From contig CAZOPS010000004.1 of the NCBI GenBank assembly GCA_964581885.1, forward strand, positions 1 to 31,137: DNA of 31,137 bases. Direction: 5' to 3'. Every line of letters starts with the position of its first letter. Within the stretch, counting starts at the first letter, position 1. Shown piece by piece: positions 7,096 through 15,300 of the stretch. The position numbers were made by a program, and so were the translations under genes. The stretch is from JAYEID01 sp964581885 (GTDB taxonomy: Bacteria; Patescibacteriota; WWE3; JAUXAW01; JAYEID01). The notes below the pieces were generated by a model, which worked only from the letters and a program-made list of their open reading frames with translations, did no database searches and was not told the DNA's origin.

Positions 7096-7120
7096 ATATT
7101 CAGGACCTGGGACTGAATAT
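7096..7120 (+). repeat. REP-like palindrome, copy upstream of the transposase gene
   Basis: Identical in sequence and orientation to 6255-6279. It lies between the permease stop side and the transposase start, 47 bases upstream of the transposase ATG. Confidence 0.85.
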
Positions 7121-7154
7121 TGCTGTTGGGAAGGTTTTTAGTGGGGATGGGGGG

Positions 7155-7946
7155 TCAGGAGGAGGCGGAGTTGTAGTAGCGAAGGGCGAAGTGCCAAAAA
7201 CGATTTGAGAGGAATAGGAGCAATAAAGCTATAGTGGGAAGCCAGATGGACTCCAGAAGTGTGGCGCGGCCTAGCAAAGCCTTTACCGGAATAGCTGCGA
7301 TAATGAGAAGAGGTATTAAGAGCGTGAAGAATGTTAAAGCTACTTCTCCAAAAATTTGCGGGGGATAACGAGAAAAGCTGTAAAGACTAATAAATACTTC
7401 ATGAATTTCGCGGATTTGGGGGAACCAGATTGCGGGAGTTACGCTGATAAACCACAGTGCATAGCAAAGTATTACGCTGAAAAGGATCAGGATAAGATAA
7501 AGAATAATATTTATTAACGACGGGTTTATGCTTAGATTTCTTAGGGCTATTATTAGTAATCCAATTCCGCTAACCAGCGGCGTCACTGAAAAGAGCCGGA
7601 TTAATCGGGTGGAAACATAGAATTGTGATGAAATTGGGAGCAAAAGAGGGAAATCTAGAGTACCTCTTCTTACTTGGGTAACAAGCCTTGCCATGTTTTG
7701 GACAAGTGGGCCAAAGTATATGCCGCGAATTATACTTGCGGTTGCATACAAAAGCAGAACTTCTTGGTAGCTCCAGCCGCCTATAGATGTTATCTGACCA
7801 AATATTATGTGCAGGCCCAAAATTCCAATAGTAACGTTTATTACTTCGGCAATACAGTGCGAAATAAAACTTACCCTAAACATGGATTCTTTAATAAGCG
7901 CATTTTTTATAAATTGTAGGTAGAGTTTTGTGTATTTAATGAGCAT
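7155..7946 (-). CDS. ABC-2 type exporter permease (DUF990/COG3694-like)
   Basis: This 263-residue protein has about six membrane segments and no signal peptide. Sequence landmarks are the amphipathic start MLIKYTKLYLQFIKNAL, RRGTLDFPLLLPIS in the loop after the second helix, and a C-terminus with FWHFALRYYNSASS. These match the second permease of DUF990-type ABC-2 exporters, in which two unlike permeases pair. It follows the other permease on the minus strand, separated by 188 bases of palindromic spacer. The ATPase lies beyond the mobile element. No Shine-Dalgarno site is visible before the ATG. The substrate is unknown. Confidence 0.8.
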   Translation of the reverse strand: MLIKYTKLYLQFIKNALIKESMFRVSFISHCIAEVINVTIGILGLHIIFGQITSIGGWSYQEVLLLYATASIIRGIYFGPLVQNMARLVTQVRRGTLDFPLLLPISSQFYVSTRLIRLFSVTPLVSGIGLLIIALRNLSINPSLINIILYLILILFSVILCYALWFISVTPAIWFPQIREIHEVFISLYSFSRYPPQIFGEVALTFFTLLIPLLIIAAIPVKALLGRATLLESIWLPTIALLLLFLSNRFWHFALRYYNSASS

Positions 7947-8134
7947 TGTTTTTTGTTGTCTTTAATGCAGTCAAAGCGCTTTTTTCTCTCGTTAAGAGTA
8001 ATCCCAAATCCCGCTTTGCGGGATTGGGATTACGTAAAGCACTCGGTTTAAGAAACCTCGTGTTAAACGCTTCGCTGTAAAGAAGTAGATTCTTGCCTCT
8101 TCGGCAGGTCCAGAATGACTTCTATTTGTATTTG
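7947..8134. repeat. Palindrome-rich spacer between the two permease genes
   Basis: Three inverted repeats stand side by side. GTAATCCCAAATCCCGC (7998-8014) pairs with 8018-8033 around a TTT loop with one bulged base. GTTTAA pairs with TTAAAC near 8046-8068. AGAAGTAGATTCT (8081-8093) pairs with AGAATGACTTCT (8112-8123) around a GCC/GGC-bearing loop. No reading frame of interest is present. The hairpins would form in the transcript between two co-transcribed genes. Confidence 0.7.
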
Positions 8135-8929
8135 CTAACCTCCAAAGGCTTCGTGGCGGCGGATGCCAAAATGCCAAATTATTTTTAGAATCACGTAAAA
8201 GGAAATTACCCAGAGTGCTTGAACAATAAGGCCGACACCTATTTGAAATAGATTTAACTTTCCTAAGTAAACGTCAATGGGAAAAGCGTAGAGGTATCGA
8301 AATGGTAATGCGTTGAGAATTTTTTGCCAGGATTCGGGGAAAGCGGAGAGAGGAAGAAGTGCACCCCCAACAAATTTTGAAATTGAGCCAATAAGATAGA
8401 ATAGGCCGCTAATTTCTGTTGTCCAAAAACCGGAAAGACCGATAATAGTAGTGTAAAAACAGTTTAGAAAAAGAGTTAGAGGAATTATGAGGAGGAGTAG
8501 AAGTAGATGATGGGTAGAGGCTGGTCCTATCAGTAAGTTTCTGTATATAACGATTAGCAATAAAAAAACAGGTAAGCTTAGAATAAAATCAGCAAAAACT
8601 CTTTCGCCCCATGATTTAGTAATACGGTATTTTAAATAATGAAAGGGAAGAAGCAGGTAATTATTAATAGTGCCTTCGCCGATGTCGTGAGCGACTCTCC
8701 AATGAGTAGAAACACTAATTCTATCCAAAAGGAATGAAAGAAAACTGTAAGTAACTATTTCATAAAGGTTATAGGTGCTAATTTGTTGACCAGTTTTGTA
8801 GATAGATTGCCAAATTATAATTGTTGTTATCAGGCTGATTAAAGAAAGGAATAACCGAAACAATAGCTTGGAACGGGAAATAATATTTTGTTCAATTGCA
8901 GTTTTTATAATTGCTAGTTCTTTTTTCAC
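8135..8929 (-). CDS. ABC-2 type exporter permease (COG4587-like)
   Basis: This 264-residue protein has about six membrane segments and the usual order of this family: a basic amphipathic N-terminus, SVSTHWRVAHDIGEGTINNYLLLP in the first large loop (similar to the R-G-x-L-x-x-x-L-L-x-P region of partners), and the C-terminal end FGIRRHEAFGG, a good match to LRRYEAxGG of COG4587 permeases. It is the first gene of the exporter unit. The start is a GTG at 8927-8929, directly preceded by TGC-TAAAAT with eight bases between, so the message would be leaderless. It diverges from a glycosyltransferase gene with only 47 bases between starts. Confidence 0.8.
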   Translation of the reverse strand: MKKELAIIKTAIEQNIISRSKLLFRLFLSLISLITTIIIWQSIYKTGQQISTYNLYEIVTYSFLSFLLDRISVSTHWRVAHDIGEGTINNYLLLPFHYLKYRITKSWGERVFADFILSLPVFLLLIVIYRNLLIGPASTHHLLLLLLIIPLTLFLNCFYTTIIGLSGFWTTEISGLFYLIGSISKFVGGALLPLSAFPESWQKILNALPFRYLYAFPIDVYLGKLNLFQIGVGLIVQALWVISFYVILKIIWHFGIRRHEAFGG

Positions 8930-8937
8930 TTAGGGAG

Positions 8938-8969
8938 ATTTTAGCACAGCTCTGCATTCATGCTATCAT
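8938..8969. promoter_or_regulatory. Mirror-image divergent promoter pair with leaderless starts
   Basis: On the minus strand TGC-TAAAAT (8946-8938) lies eight bases before GTG 8929. On the plus strand TGC-TATCAT (8961-8969) lies seven bases before ATG 8977. The plus -35 candidate TTAGCA (8941-8946, 17-base spacer) lies on the minus -10, and the minus -35 candidate ATAGCA (8966-8961) lies on the plus -10. Polymerases at the two sites would therefore exclude each other. Confidence 0.6.
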
Positions 8970-8976
8970 TTGGTTA

Positions 8977-10128
8977 ATGAAAATATGTTATGTTTTAAAT
9001 TCAGGCGATCCGGGTGGGGTGGAGCAGCATGTTTTGGATCTTACTCGGGGGATGGTTGATCGTGGTCATGAGGTTTTTGTGGTTTGTCCTTGGGGCGATG
9101 TGGCTAAAAAGTATTTTGAAGCGGGGGCTAAGGTTCGTGTTGATAAGCCAGCACTTGATATTGACCCCTTTTATATTTTGCGCCTTGCGCACTTTCTCAA
9201 AAAAGTAAAACCTGATATTTTTCATGTGCATATGTTGAAGACGACTGGAAATGGGCTGATTGCTGCTTCTTTTTTGAAAGATTTGCCAAAGATTTGCCAT
9301 ATTCATACACCACTACCAGAGTGGCAAATTCCGTGGTGGAAGAAGAAGTTGGACATTTTATTTAACCGTATTGTTACTAATTTTTTAGCTGACGCTGTAA
9401 TTGCTCTTACTGAGTCCAGAAAAAGAGTTAAAGTTGAGGGGGAAGGAATTAGCTCCGAGAAGATTAGGGTTATTCCTAATGGAGTAGACGTAGGGAATAT
9501 CAAATTATCCTTCGACCAAGCTCAGGACGGGCAAATTTCAAATGATAAATCGAAACACCGGCAGAAACTAGGGATTTCGGAGGATGCGGTTTTGGTGGGG
9601 ACGCTGTCTCGGTTGACTGTGGAAAAAGGTCTTGAGTATCTAACCGCAGCATTGTCTAAATTGTCTTCCGACCAAATACAAGATACTAAATACCAAATAC
9701 TAATTGGTGGGTCGGGAAAGTTAAAAGAAAAACTTGAAAGACAAGTTAAGGATTTAAGTATTGATGACAAAATCAGGTTTCTCGGTTTTATTCCTGAGGA
9801 CGAAAAGTGGGAATACTTAGACGCCTTGGATATTTTTGTTTTTCCTTCGATTGCTGAAGGTTTTGGCATTTCTTTAATTGAAGCTATGGCAGCTGGCTGT
9901 GCTTGTTTGGCGTCTGATTTAGAAGTTCTTTGGGAGGTGGGCGGGGGGGCGGTTGAGTTTTTTAAGGTTGGTGATCCCGGTGATCTAGCAGAAAAACTTG
10001 GTGATTTAATTAAGAACAAAGAAAGAAGGGAAAAATTAGGCCGTCGTGCTGGAAAGAGAGTAGAAAAAGAGTTTTCGCTGAAGAAGTTTTGGGATAATTA
10101 CGAAGATCTTTATAAAGAGCTAAGTTAA
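8977..10128 (+). CDS. Glycosyltransferase family 4 (GT-B) enzyme
   Basis: This is a cytoplasmic sugar transferase of 383 residues. It starts MKICYVLNSGDPGGVEQHVLDL, where GGVEQH is the N-terminal GT4 loop. KPDIFHVHML and KICHIHTPLPEW mark the acceptor half. VIPNGVDV begins the linker, VGTLSRLTVEKGLEYL starts the donor half, and EGFGISLIEAMAAG is the E-x7-E nucleotide-sugar site. An open frame extends 22 codons further upstream, but the ATG at 8977 fits both the family start and the promoter seven bases before it. Two stretches look like inserts of spacer DNA: residues about 174-195 (SFDQAQDGQISN) just after the linker, and about 230-243. It heads the polysaccharide cluster and is followed 12 bases later by a methyltransferase gene. 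Confidence 0.9.
   Translation: MKICYVLNSGDPGGVEQHVLDLTRGMVDRGHEVFVVCPWGDVAKKYFEAGAKVRVDKPALDIDPFYILRLAHFLKKVKPDIFHVHMLKTTGNGLIAASFLKDLPKICHIHTPLPEWQIPWWKKKLDILFNRIVTNFLADAVIALTESRKRVKVEGEGISSEKIRVIPNGVDVGNIKLSFDQAQDGQISNDKSKHRQKLGISEDAVLVGTLSRLTVEKGLEYLTAALSKLSSDQIQDTKYQILIGGSGKLKEKLERQVKDLSIDDKIRFLGFIPEDEKWEYLDALDIFVFPSIAEGFGISLIEAMAAGCACLASDLEVLWEVGGGAVEFFKVGDPGDLAEKLGDLIKNKERREKLGRRAGKRVEKEFSLKKFWDNYEDLYKELS
9498..9560 (+). repeat. Spacer-type insert in the GT4 gene
   Basis: TTCGACCAAGCTCAGGACGG followed by AAATTTCAAATGATAAAT is read in frame between VIPNGVDV and the donor domain, where relatives normally have only a short variable loop. A second AT-rich module (CAAATACAAGATACTAAATA, about 9670-9699) lies further on. 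Identification as inserted repeat DNA is an inference from composition and position. Confidence 0.45.
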
Positions 10129-10140
10129 ACTTTTCTTGAT

Positions 10141-10872
10141 ATGAATAACAATGAGATAAGTAAATTACATGAATTGGAGAAATACTACTGGTGGCATGTG
10201 GGGCGTGCCTTTATTATTGAAACTTTTCTAGAAAAATTAGAGCTCCTACCTAATCCTGTAATTTTAGATGTCGGTTGTGGTACTGGCGAGACTACAAAAG
10301 CTCTAAGAAACTACGGAATAGTTTGGGGGGTTGATATTTCGGAAAAAGCTTTAGAGTTCTGCCGGAAGCAGGGGTTGCAAAACCTCAAGCAAAGTGGTGC
10401 CTGTGAACTTCCTTTTGATGACAGTTTTTTCGATGCTGTTTCCATGTTGGATATCTTAGAACATGTAGAAGAAGACGAGAAGGCGCTGCAGGAAGTTTAT
10501 CGTGTGCTTAAAAGTAATGGCTATTTGCTTATAACAGTTCCTGCTTGGCAATTTTTATGGAGTGATCATGACGATGCTTTGGACCACAAGCGTCGATATG
10601 TACATGCGGAGTTACGCAGCAAGTTAGAAAGCGCCGGTTTTCAGGTTCAAGAGCTAAGTTATGCGATCATGTTTTTATCCATGCCAATAGTAATTTGGAG
10701 ATTATTTCAAAATATTTTTGTTCAGAGTTCCTACCCCAAGACTTCTTATGTTATTCTTCCTTCTTGGTTAAATAGTTTTTTTATTTTCTTGCTTAAAATA
10801 GAAGCGAAGTTGTTAAAATATATTAACTTACCTTTTGGAGTTTCTTTGGTCTGTTTAGCTCGAAAGAAGTAG
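10141..10872 (+). CDS. Class I SAM-dependent methyltransferase
   Basis: The 243-residue enzyme has motif I VILDVGCGTGETTKAL (about residues 39-54), an acidic residue at the end of strand two (VWGVDIS), and motif LPFDDSFFDAVSMLDILEHV, followed by ALQEVYRVLKSNGYLLITVPA, the post-catalytic strands of Methyltransf_11/Methyltransf_23 proteins. The C-terminal part carries two hydrophobic stretches (about 175-195 and 205-225), suggesting membrane association and a lipid-linked or polyprenyl substrate. It lies between GT4 genes, so O-methylation of the glycan or its carrier is plausible but unproven. Confidence 0.85.
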   Translation: MNNNEISKLHELEKYYWWHVGRAFIIETFLEKLELLPNPVILDVGCGTGETTKALRNYGIVWGVDISEKALEFCRKQGLQNLKQSGACELPFDDSFFDAVSMLDILEHVEEDEKALQEVYRVLKSNGYLLITVPAWQFLWSDHDDALDHKRRYVHAELRSKLESAGFQVQELSYAIMFLSMPIVIWRLFQNIFVQSSYPKTSYVILPSWLNSFFIFLLKIEAKLLKYINLPFGVSLVCLARKK

Positions 10873-10923
10873 GGTGTTTGTGTTTACTTGTTTCGGATGC
10901 TAGATCTTAATTATTAATTTAAA

Positions 10924-12165
10924 ATGAGAGTTTTATTTCAATCTCGTATAGATTTGTTTGATCGTCGTGGGGGAGATACTGTGCAAATGGAAAGAACTGC
11001 ACAGGAGCTTGGTGATCTTGGCGTGGATGTGGATATTGATTGTTCGCCAAAAAAAGATTTATCAGCGTACGACCTGGTTCATTTATTTAATATTGATTGG
11101 CCAGCTAACGTATATTTGTGTGCAAAAAATGCAAGAGATCACAGTAAGCCTCTTGTTTTTTCTCCTATCCATCACCCTTTTGAGGAAATAGAGCGGTATG
11201 AGCGCGAGTATCGGTTCGGATTACGTAGAATTATTAACACGATTTTTAGAAAGCGTGAGCAGAGGGAGAAGTTTAAAGATTTTTGTCGCGCTTTAGCTGA
11301 TCCCAAGAAAATACCCTCTACTATTATCGAGTTCAAAAGGGGAATTTTCAAAGAGCAGCAGGAGCTTTTGGAATTGGCTGATGCCGTTTTGGTGCAGACG
11401 GATGCGGAGGTGGATGATATTAGGGAGGATTTTGGTTGGTCGACCAAGGGTAAGATAATGGATTTATATACCGGCGGCGAAAGAAAAAAGCCAGGCTTTA
11501 AGAGGCAGTCCCAAAGCCTGGCTTTGGGGAATTCGCTACCGGCTCTCCTGACCGCACCGGTTTACAAGGTAGTTAACGGTGTTGATCGGCGATTTGCGGA
11601 GGCAAAGCCGGATTGGTTTAAGAAGAACTATGGTTGGGAGAATTTTGTGCTTTGTGTTGGCCGTATAGAACCTCGAAAAAATCAGTTGTCGGTAATTGAG
11701 TCCGTTTCGAATGTTAAATGGAAAATGGAAAATGTTAAATTGATCTTTCTTGGAAAGATATCTTGGAGGCATCCGGAATATGCGTTGCGCTTTAATAATA
11801 TGGTTAGGAAATATGACTGGATCAGACACATTGAAAGAATTCCTTATGAAAAGATGGGGGCGGCTTATGCTGCTGCCAAGGTGCACGTTTCTGCAAGTTG
11901 GTTTGAAACTACTGGTTTGGTAAGCTTAGAAGCAGGGCTTGCTGGTTGTAATGTTGTGGCTACTGGAGAGAGAGCACGGGAATATCTGGGTGATTTTGCA
12001 TTTTACTGTGATCCTGGTGATTTAGATTCTATTACTAAAGCGATATCTAAAGCAAGTGAAACCGCTGTTAATCCTGAATTTAAGCAGCATATTTTGAATA
12101 ATTTTACTTGGGATAAAACTGCAGAGCAAACCTTAGCAGTTTACAAAACAATACTTAACAATTAA
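10924..12165 (+). CDS. Glycosyltransferase family 4 (GT-B) enzyme with an in-frame palindrome insert
   Basis: The protein has 413 residues. MRVLFQSRIDLFDRRGGDT starts the acceptor Rossmann half, with DLVHLFNIDWP inside. The donor half begins FVLCVGRIEPRKNQLSVIE and holds ETTGLVSLEAGLAGCNVVAT, a variant E-x7-E site. Residues 183-206 (GGERKKPGFKRQSQSLALGNS region) derive from a nested palindromic element at 11471-11542, placed in the linker between the two halves. A small AT-rich module at 11705-11745 adds NVKWKMENVK. It is probably one sugar-adding step of the surface-glycan pathway. No Shine-Dalgarno site is seen, and the start is supported by the family N-terminus. Confidence 0.85.
   Translation: MRVLFQSRIDLFDRRGGDTVQMERTAQELGDLGVDVDIDCSPKKDLSAYDLVHLFNIDWPANVYLCAKNARDHSKPLVFSPIHHPFEEIERYEREYRFGLRRIINTIFRKREQREKFKDFCRALADPKKIPSTIIEFKRGIFKEQQELLELADAVLVQTDAEVDDIREDFGWSTKGKIMDLYTGGERKKPGFKRQSQSLALGNSLPALLTAPVYKVVNGVDRRFAEAKPDWFKKNYGWENFVLCVGRIEPRKNQLSVIESVSNVKWKMENVKLIFLGKISWRHPEYALRFNNMVRKYDWIRHIERIPYEKMGAAYAAAKVHVSASWFETTGLVSLEAGLAGCNVVATGERAREYLGDFAFYCDPGDLDSITKAISKASETAVNPEFKQHILNNFTWDKTAEQTLAVYKTILNN
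11471..11542 (-). repeat. Nested palindromic element, copy B, opposite orientation
   Basis: The outer repeat is CCGGCGGCGAA (11471-11481) with TTCGCTACCGG (11532-11542), nine of eleven pairs. The inner repeat is AAAGCCAGGCTTT (11487-11499) with AAAGCCTGGCTTT (11513-11525), a perfect 13-bp stem. Its reverse complement follows the same module order as copies at 2448-2510 and 14171-14237. The reading frame passes through it from the other side without a stop. Confidence 0.8.
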
Positions 12166-12193
12166 CCTTAATCATTTTATCTAGCAGTTGGTG

Positions 12194-12316
12194 AATTTAA
12201 TTTCTAATTGACCTAATTAACCTAATTTCTAATTAAGAATCAAATCCCAAATTTTGAAATAGGTATTGGTGATTGTTTAGGAATAATTAGAATAATTAGG
12301 AGTAATTAGTGTAATT
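12194..12316. repeat. AT-rich long inverted repeat in the spacer before the fusion gene
   Basis: Left arm modules AATTTCTAATTGACCTAATT and AACCTAATTTCTAATT (12194-12235) are answered on the right by AATAATTAGAATAATTAGG and AGTAATTAGTGTAATTT (12280-12316). The 15-base string ATTAGAATAATTAGG (12286-12300) recurs exactly at 14427-14441 inside the next gene. Confidence 0.65.
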
Positions 12317-12320
12317 TCTT

Positions 12321-15300
12321 ATGGATCTTTATCTTCTTTTTGGCATTTTTATATTTCTTCTTGCCTTATTTCTAGGATTTCGTGACCCCAAAAAAGGCTT
12401 TTTGTTTTTGATTTTTCTGCTTCCTTTTAACCACAAAAAAACTCTTGGATTAGTGTCTTGGAATTTAACACCGCCTCGAGTTTTCTTGGTGGGCTTTGTT
12501 CTGGGCTTTTTTATTTATGTCTTACGCAATGAAAAAAACTGGAAACAATGGTTTAGAAGGTTTTGGAAAGATAAGTTTTTTGTCTTTCTTGTCTTCCTTT
12601 GGGTGGTGCGGGGTTTCTCTCTTTTTCGTTCAGCTAATATTGAAATGGGTTTGGGAATGTGGGGTTTTTCTACAGCTGTATTATTCTTTTATATAATTTT
12701 TCGATATTTGGTAATTAGATACGGTGGCAAGTTTTTAAAGCAAGCGAGTGATTTGTATCTAAAACTAGGATTAGTTATAGGTGCTTTTGGGGTTGTGCAG
12801 CTGATTCTTTATGTGACCCAAGAGGTAGTTTTTCTTGGATTGTGGCCAATTGAAGATGGACTGGCTCGGGTAGGAGCTACTTTTTGGGATATTAACCACT
12901 ATGCTGCTTTTTCTGCAAGTGTTGCTCTCCTTTTCTTTGGGCGTTTTATTCTTTCTAGCAACCGGGAAGCTACACTTAATTTTCTAGCCTTTTTGTTTAT
13001 GGTTTTGATGGTGGGACTTACATCATCCCAGAGCGGTATGGTTTTTTTGCTAGTGGGATTTGTGGTAGTTAGCAGTATTCTTCTTTTTAGGAATTACAGA
13101 AAAAAGTATTCTTTTATCTTTGCTTTAGTATTGTTTCTTGTGCTTGCTTCGGGAATATACTTCTTTCGTCTTGGTCTTACTACTGATAGTAATTTGCGGC
13201 AGGTTTTAAAAATTAATTTTACGCTGCGCGACGATTCCGTTGCTTCACATTATCATTTAGCTCAAGGAGCCTTAGAAATTTTTAAGGAAAAACTCTTGCT
13301 AGGTTGTGGTTATGGCAGTTTTAATGAATGCTTTCGTAACACGCCTATTATCGATACTTACTTAGAAAGAGATCCAGTTGGTGAGGCTAGAATACCTCCG
13401 CACAGTATTTGGTTTGGTGCTCTAGCTGAGACGGGGGCTTTAGGTTTCTTTGCTCTCTTAGGTTTGTTTGCTGTACTTTTTCAACGGTGTTTTAAAAACA
13501 TTTTTAAGTCTCAAAATAATTCTCAGTTTGTACAAAATTCTATCTATTTAGGTATTTTATTGGGCGTTAGTTCTGCAGGTTTGGTGTATTCATATAACCT
13601 GTTGTTTTTCTGGTTTCTGTTATTCCTAGTTCAAGAAGAATCTCTTGGGGATGCTTTATCTTTAGCTAAAGTTGATTTTTGGCCCAGGTTTAAGAACTGG
13701 CTTGTTTATAATAAAGAGATATTAATTTTGACCTTTTTAGTATTGTTCTCAGGCACTTTTATGTTCTGGTTTTTGTGGAGAAATGCCCTTATTCCTTGGG
13801 ACGAAGCTATTTATGCGGGCGTTTCTCGCGAACTGGTTGAGGGCGGTGATATTTGGACTTTATATTGGAATCGAGAGCCTTTTTTTGAAAAACCACCTTT
13901 GTTTTTCTGGTTACAAGCAATATCCTTCGTGTACTTTGACTTCAAACCTTTTGCAGCCCGGTTGCCAGTAGCACTTTTTGGGATCTTGGGTGTGGTTATG
14001 ACTTACATTTTTGGAAAAAAGCTGTTCTCAAAGAGAGTAGGCTTATTTGGGAGTTTGTTTTTGGCAACCACAATTCATTGGGTTGCCTGGTCTCGAACAG
14101 CAATGCTGGATGTTCCTGCAGCAGTTTTGATTTTGTGTTCACTTTATTTTTTCTGGGAGAGTTACGTTAGGGCGGCCGATTCCCCAAAGCCCGGCTTTGG
14201 GACCGGTCTTAAAGCCGGGCTTTTATCCTCGGCCGCCTTGTTTGGGGTGTTTTTAGGGTTAACTTTTATGATGAAAGGACCAGTGGCGGTTGTACCGGCT
14301 GCAGTTGCTGTAATATTTTTAGCTGTAAATGGTCTTTTTCGCTTGGTTTTAGAAAGATTGCGACAACCGCAAATTTCTAATGACGAATTTCTAATTTCTA
14401 ATTGGGGAATTGGGAATTGGTTTTTGATTAGAATAATTAGGTCAATTAGATTAATTAGGTCAATTTTTATTCCCTTTCTACTTACTACTGTTTCCTTTCT
14501 GCTAGTTACAGTCCCGTGGCATTGGTTAATGATTGCTCGGCACGGAGAATCTTTTGTGGAGGAATATTTTGGCTATCATATTTTGAAGCGAGCGTCAGAA
14601 AGTATTGAGATGCACGGCCGCCCTTTTTGGTGGTTTAATATTGTGATTAGACACTGGGCTCGTCACTGGTATGTGGTGGGTTTGGTTGCACTTGCTGCTC
14701 TGGTTTCAAGTCTAGTCTTTTACTTCTTGAAGCGGTGGGGGGAGAGGGAAATTAGTCCCTCGCAGAAATCGGGACTGAAATTGAGAAATCTAGTCGCTTC
14801 GCTCCTTGAAATTGAAGATGAAAACTACGAGGCGGAGCTTTTCTTGCTGTTGTGGTTACTGCTGACATTTTTTATCTTTAGTGCTTCGGAGTCAAAGATA
14901 CAGTGGTACATAATACCTATTTATCCGCCGCTGGCTTTATTATGTGGGTGGTTTGTTGATAGGCTGTGTTATTTACTGGAAATAAGCTTCAGGAATTTTA
15001 AATTTAGAGTTTTAAATTTTAAATTAAAAGACTCTTTTATTGGTAATTTGTCCGCCGGTTGGCGGATTGTAATTTCCGGCGCCAGGGTTAGGTATACAGT
15101 ACTGGCAACTGTGGGTATCTTGGTTGTTGGTGTTAGCGGGTTGTTGTACTGGCACCGGATGTGGTTTCCGGAAAATCTTAATAGGCAAGTTGCGGAGCTT
15201 TCCGACCATGTGTGGAGAATTCCTGGAGAAGAGAAGAAATTTTATGTTGCGGATGCTCCTCCACCTCTTCCCATTTTTTATTCCGGTCTTAAGGTTACAA

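Larger units (their letters stand above)
6241..7120 (-). mobile_element. IS200-like/RAYT single-gene element with matching terminal palindromes
   Basis: A Y1 transposase gene is flanked by two identical 25-bp palindromic sequences in the same orientation, at 6255-6279 and 7096-7120. Each has an ATATTCAG/CTGAATAT stem with loop GACCTGGGA. The copy at the transposase 3' end is extended to an 11-bp repeat (GTGATATTCAG 6241-6251, CTGAATATCAC 6272-6282) and the transposase stop codon starts in it. Subterminal hairpins in one orientation and no inverted terminal repeats are what IS200/IS605 and REP-associated elements show. The element lies between permease and ATPase genes of one exporter. The exact ends are not determined. 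Confidence 0.7.

Noticed and set aside
8911..8976. Upstream extension of the GT4 gene by 22 codons
   Set aside because: The extension overlaps the divergent permease start and the promoter; the family N-terminus and the -10 box both fit the ATG at 8977.
9522..10019. 165-codon open frame on the minus strand
   Set aside because: It lies wholly inside the well-supported GT4 gene on the other strand and has no recognisable domain.
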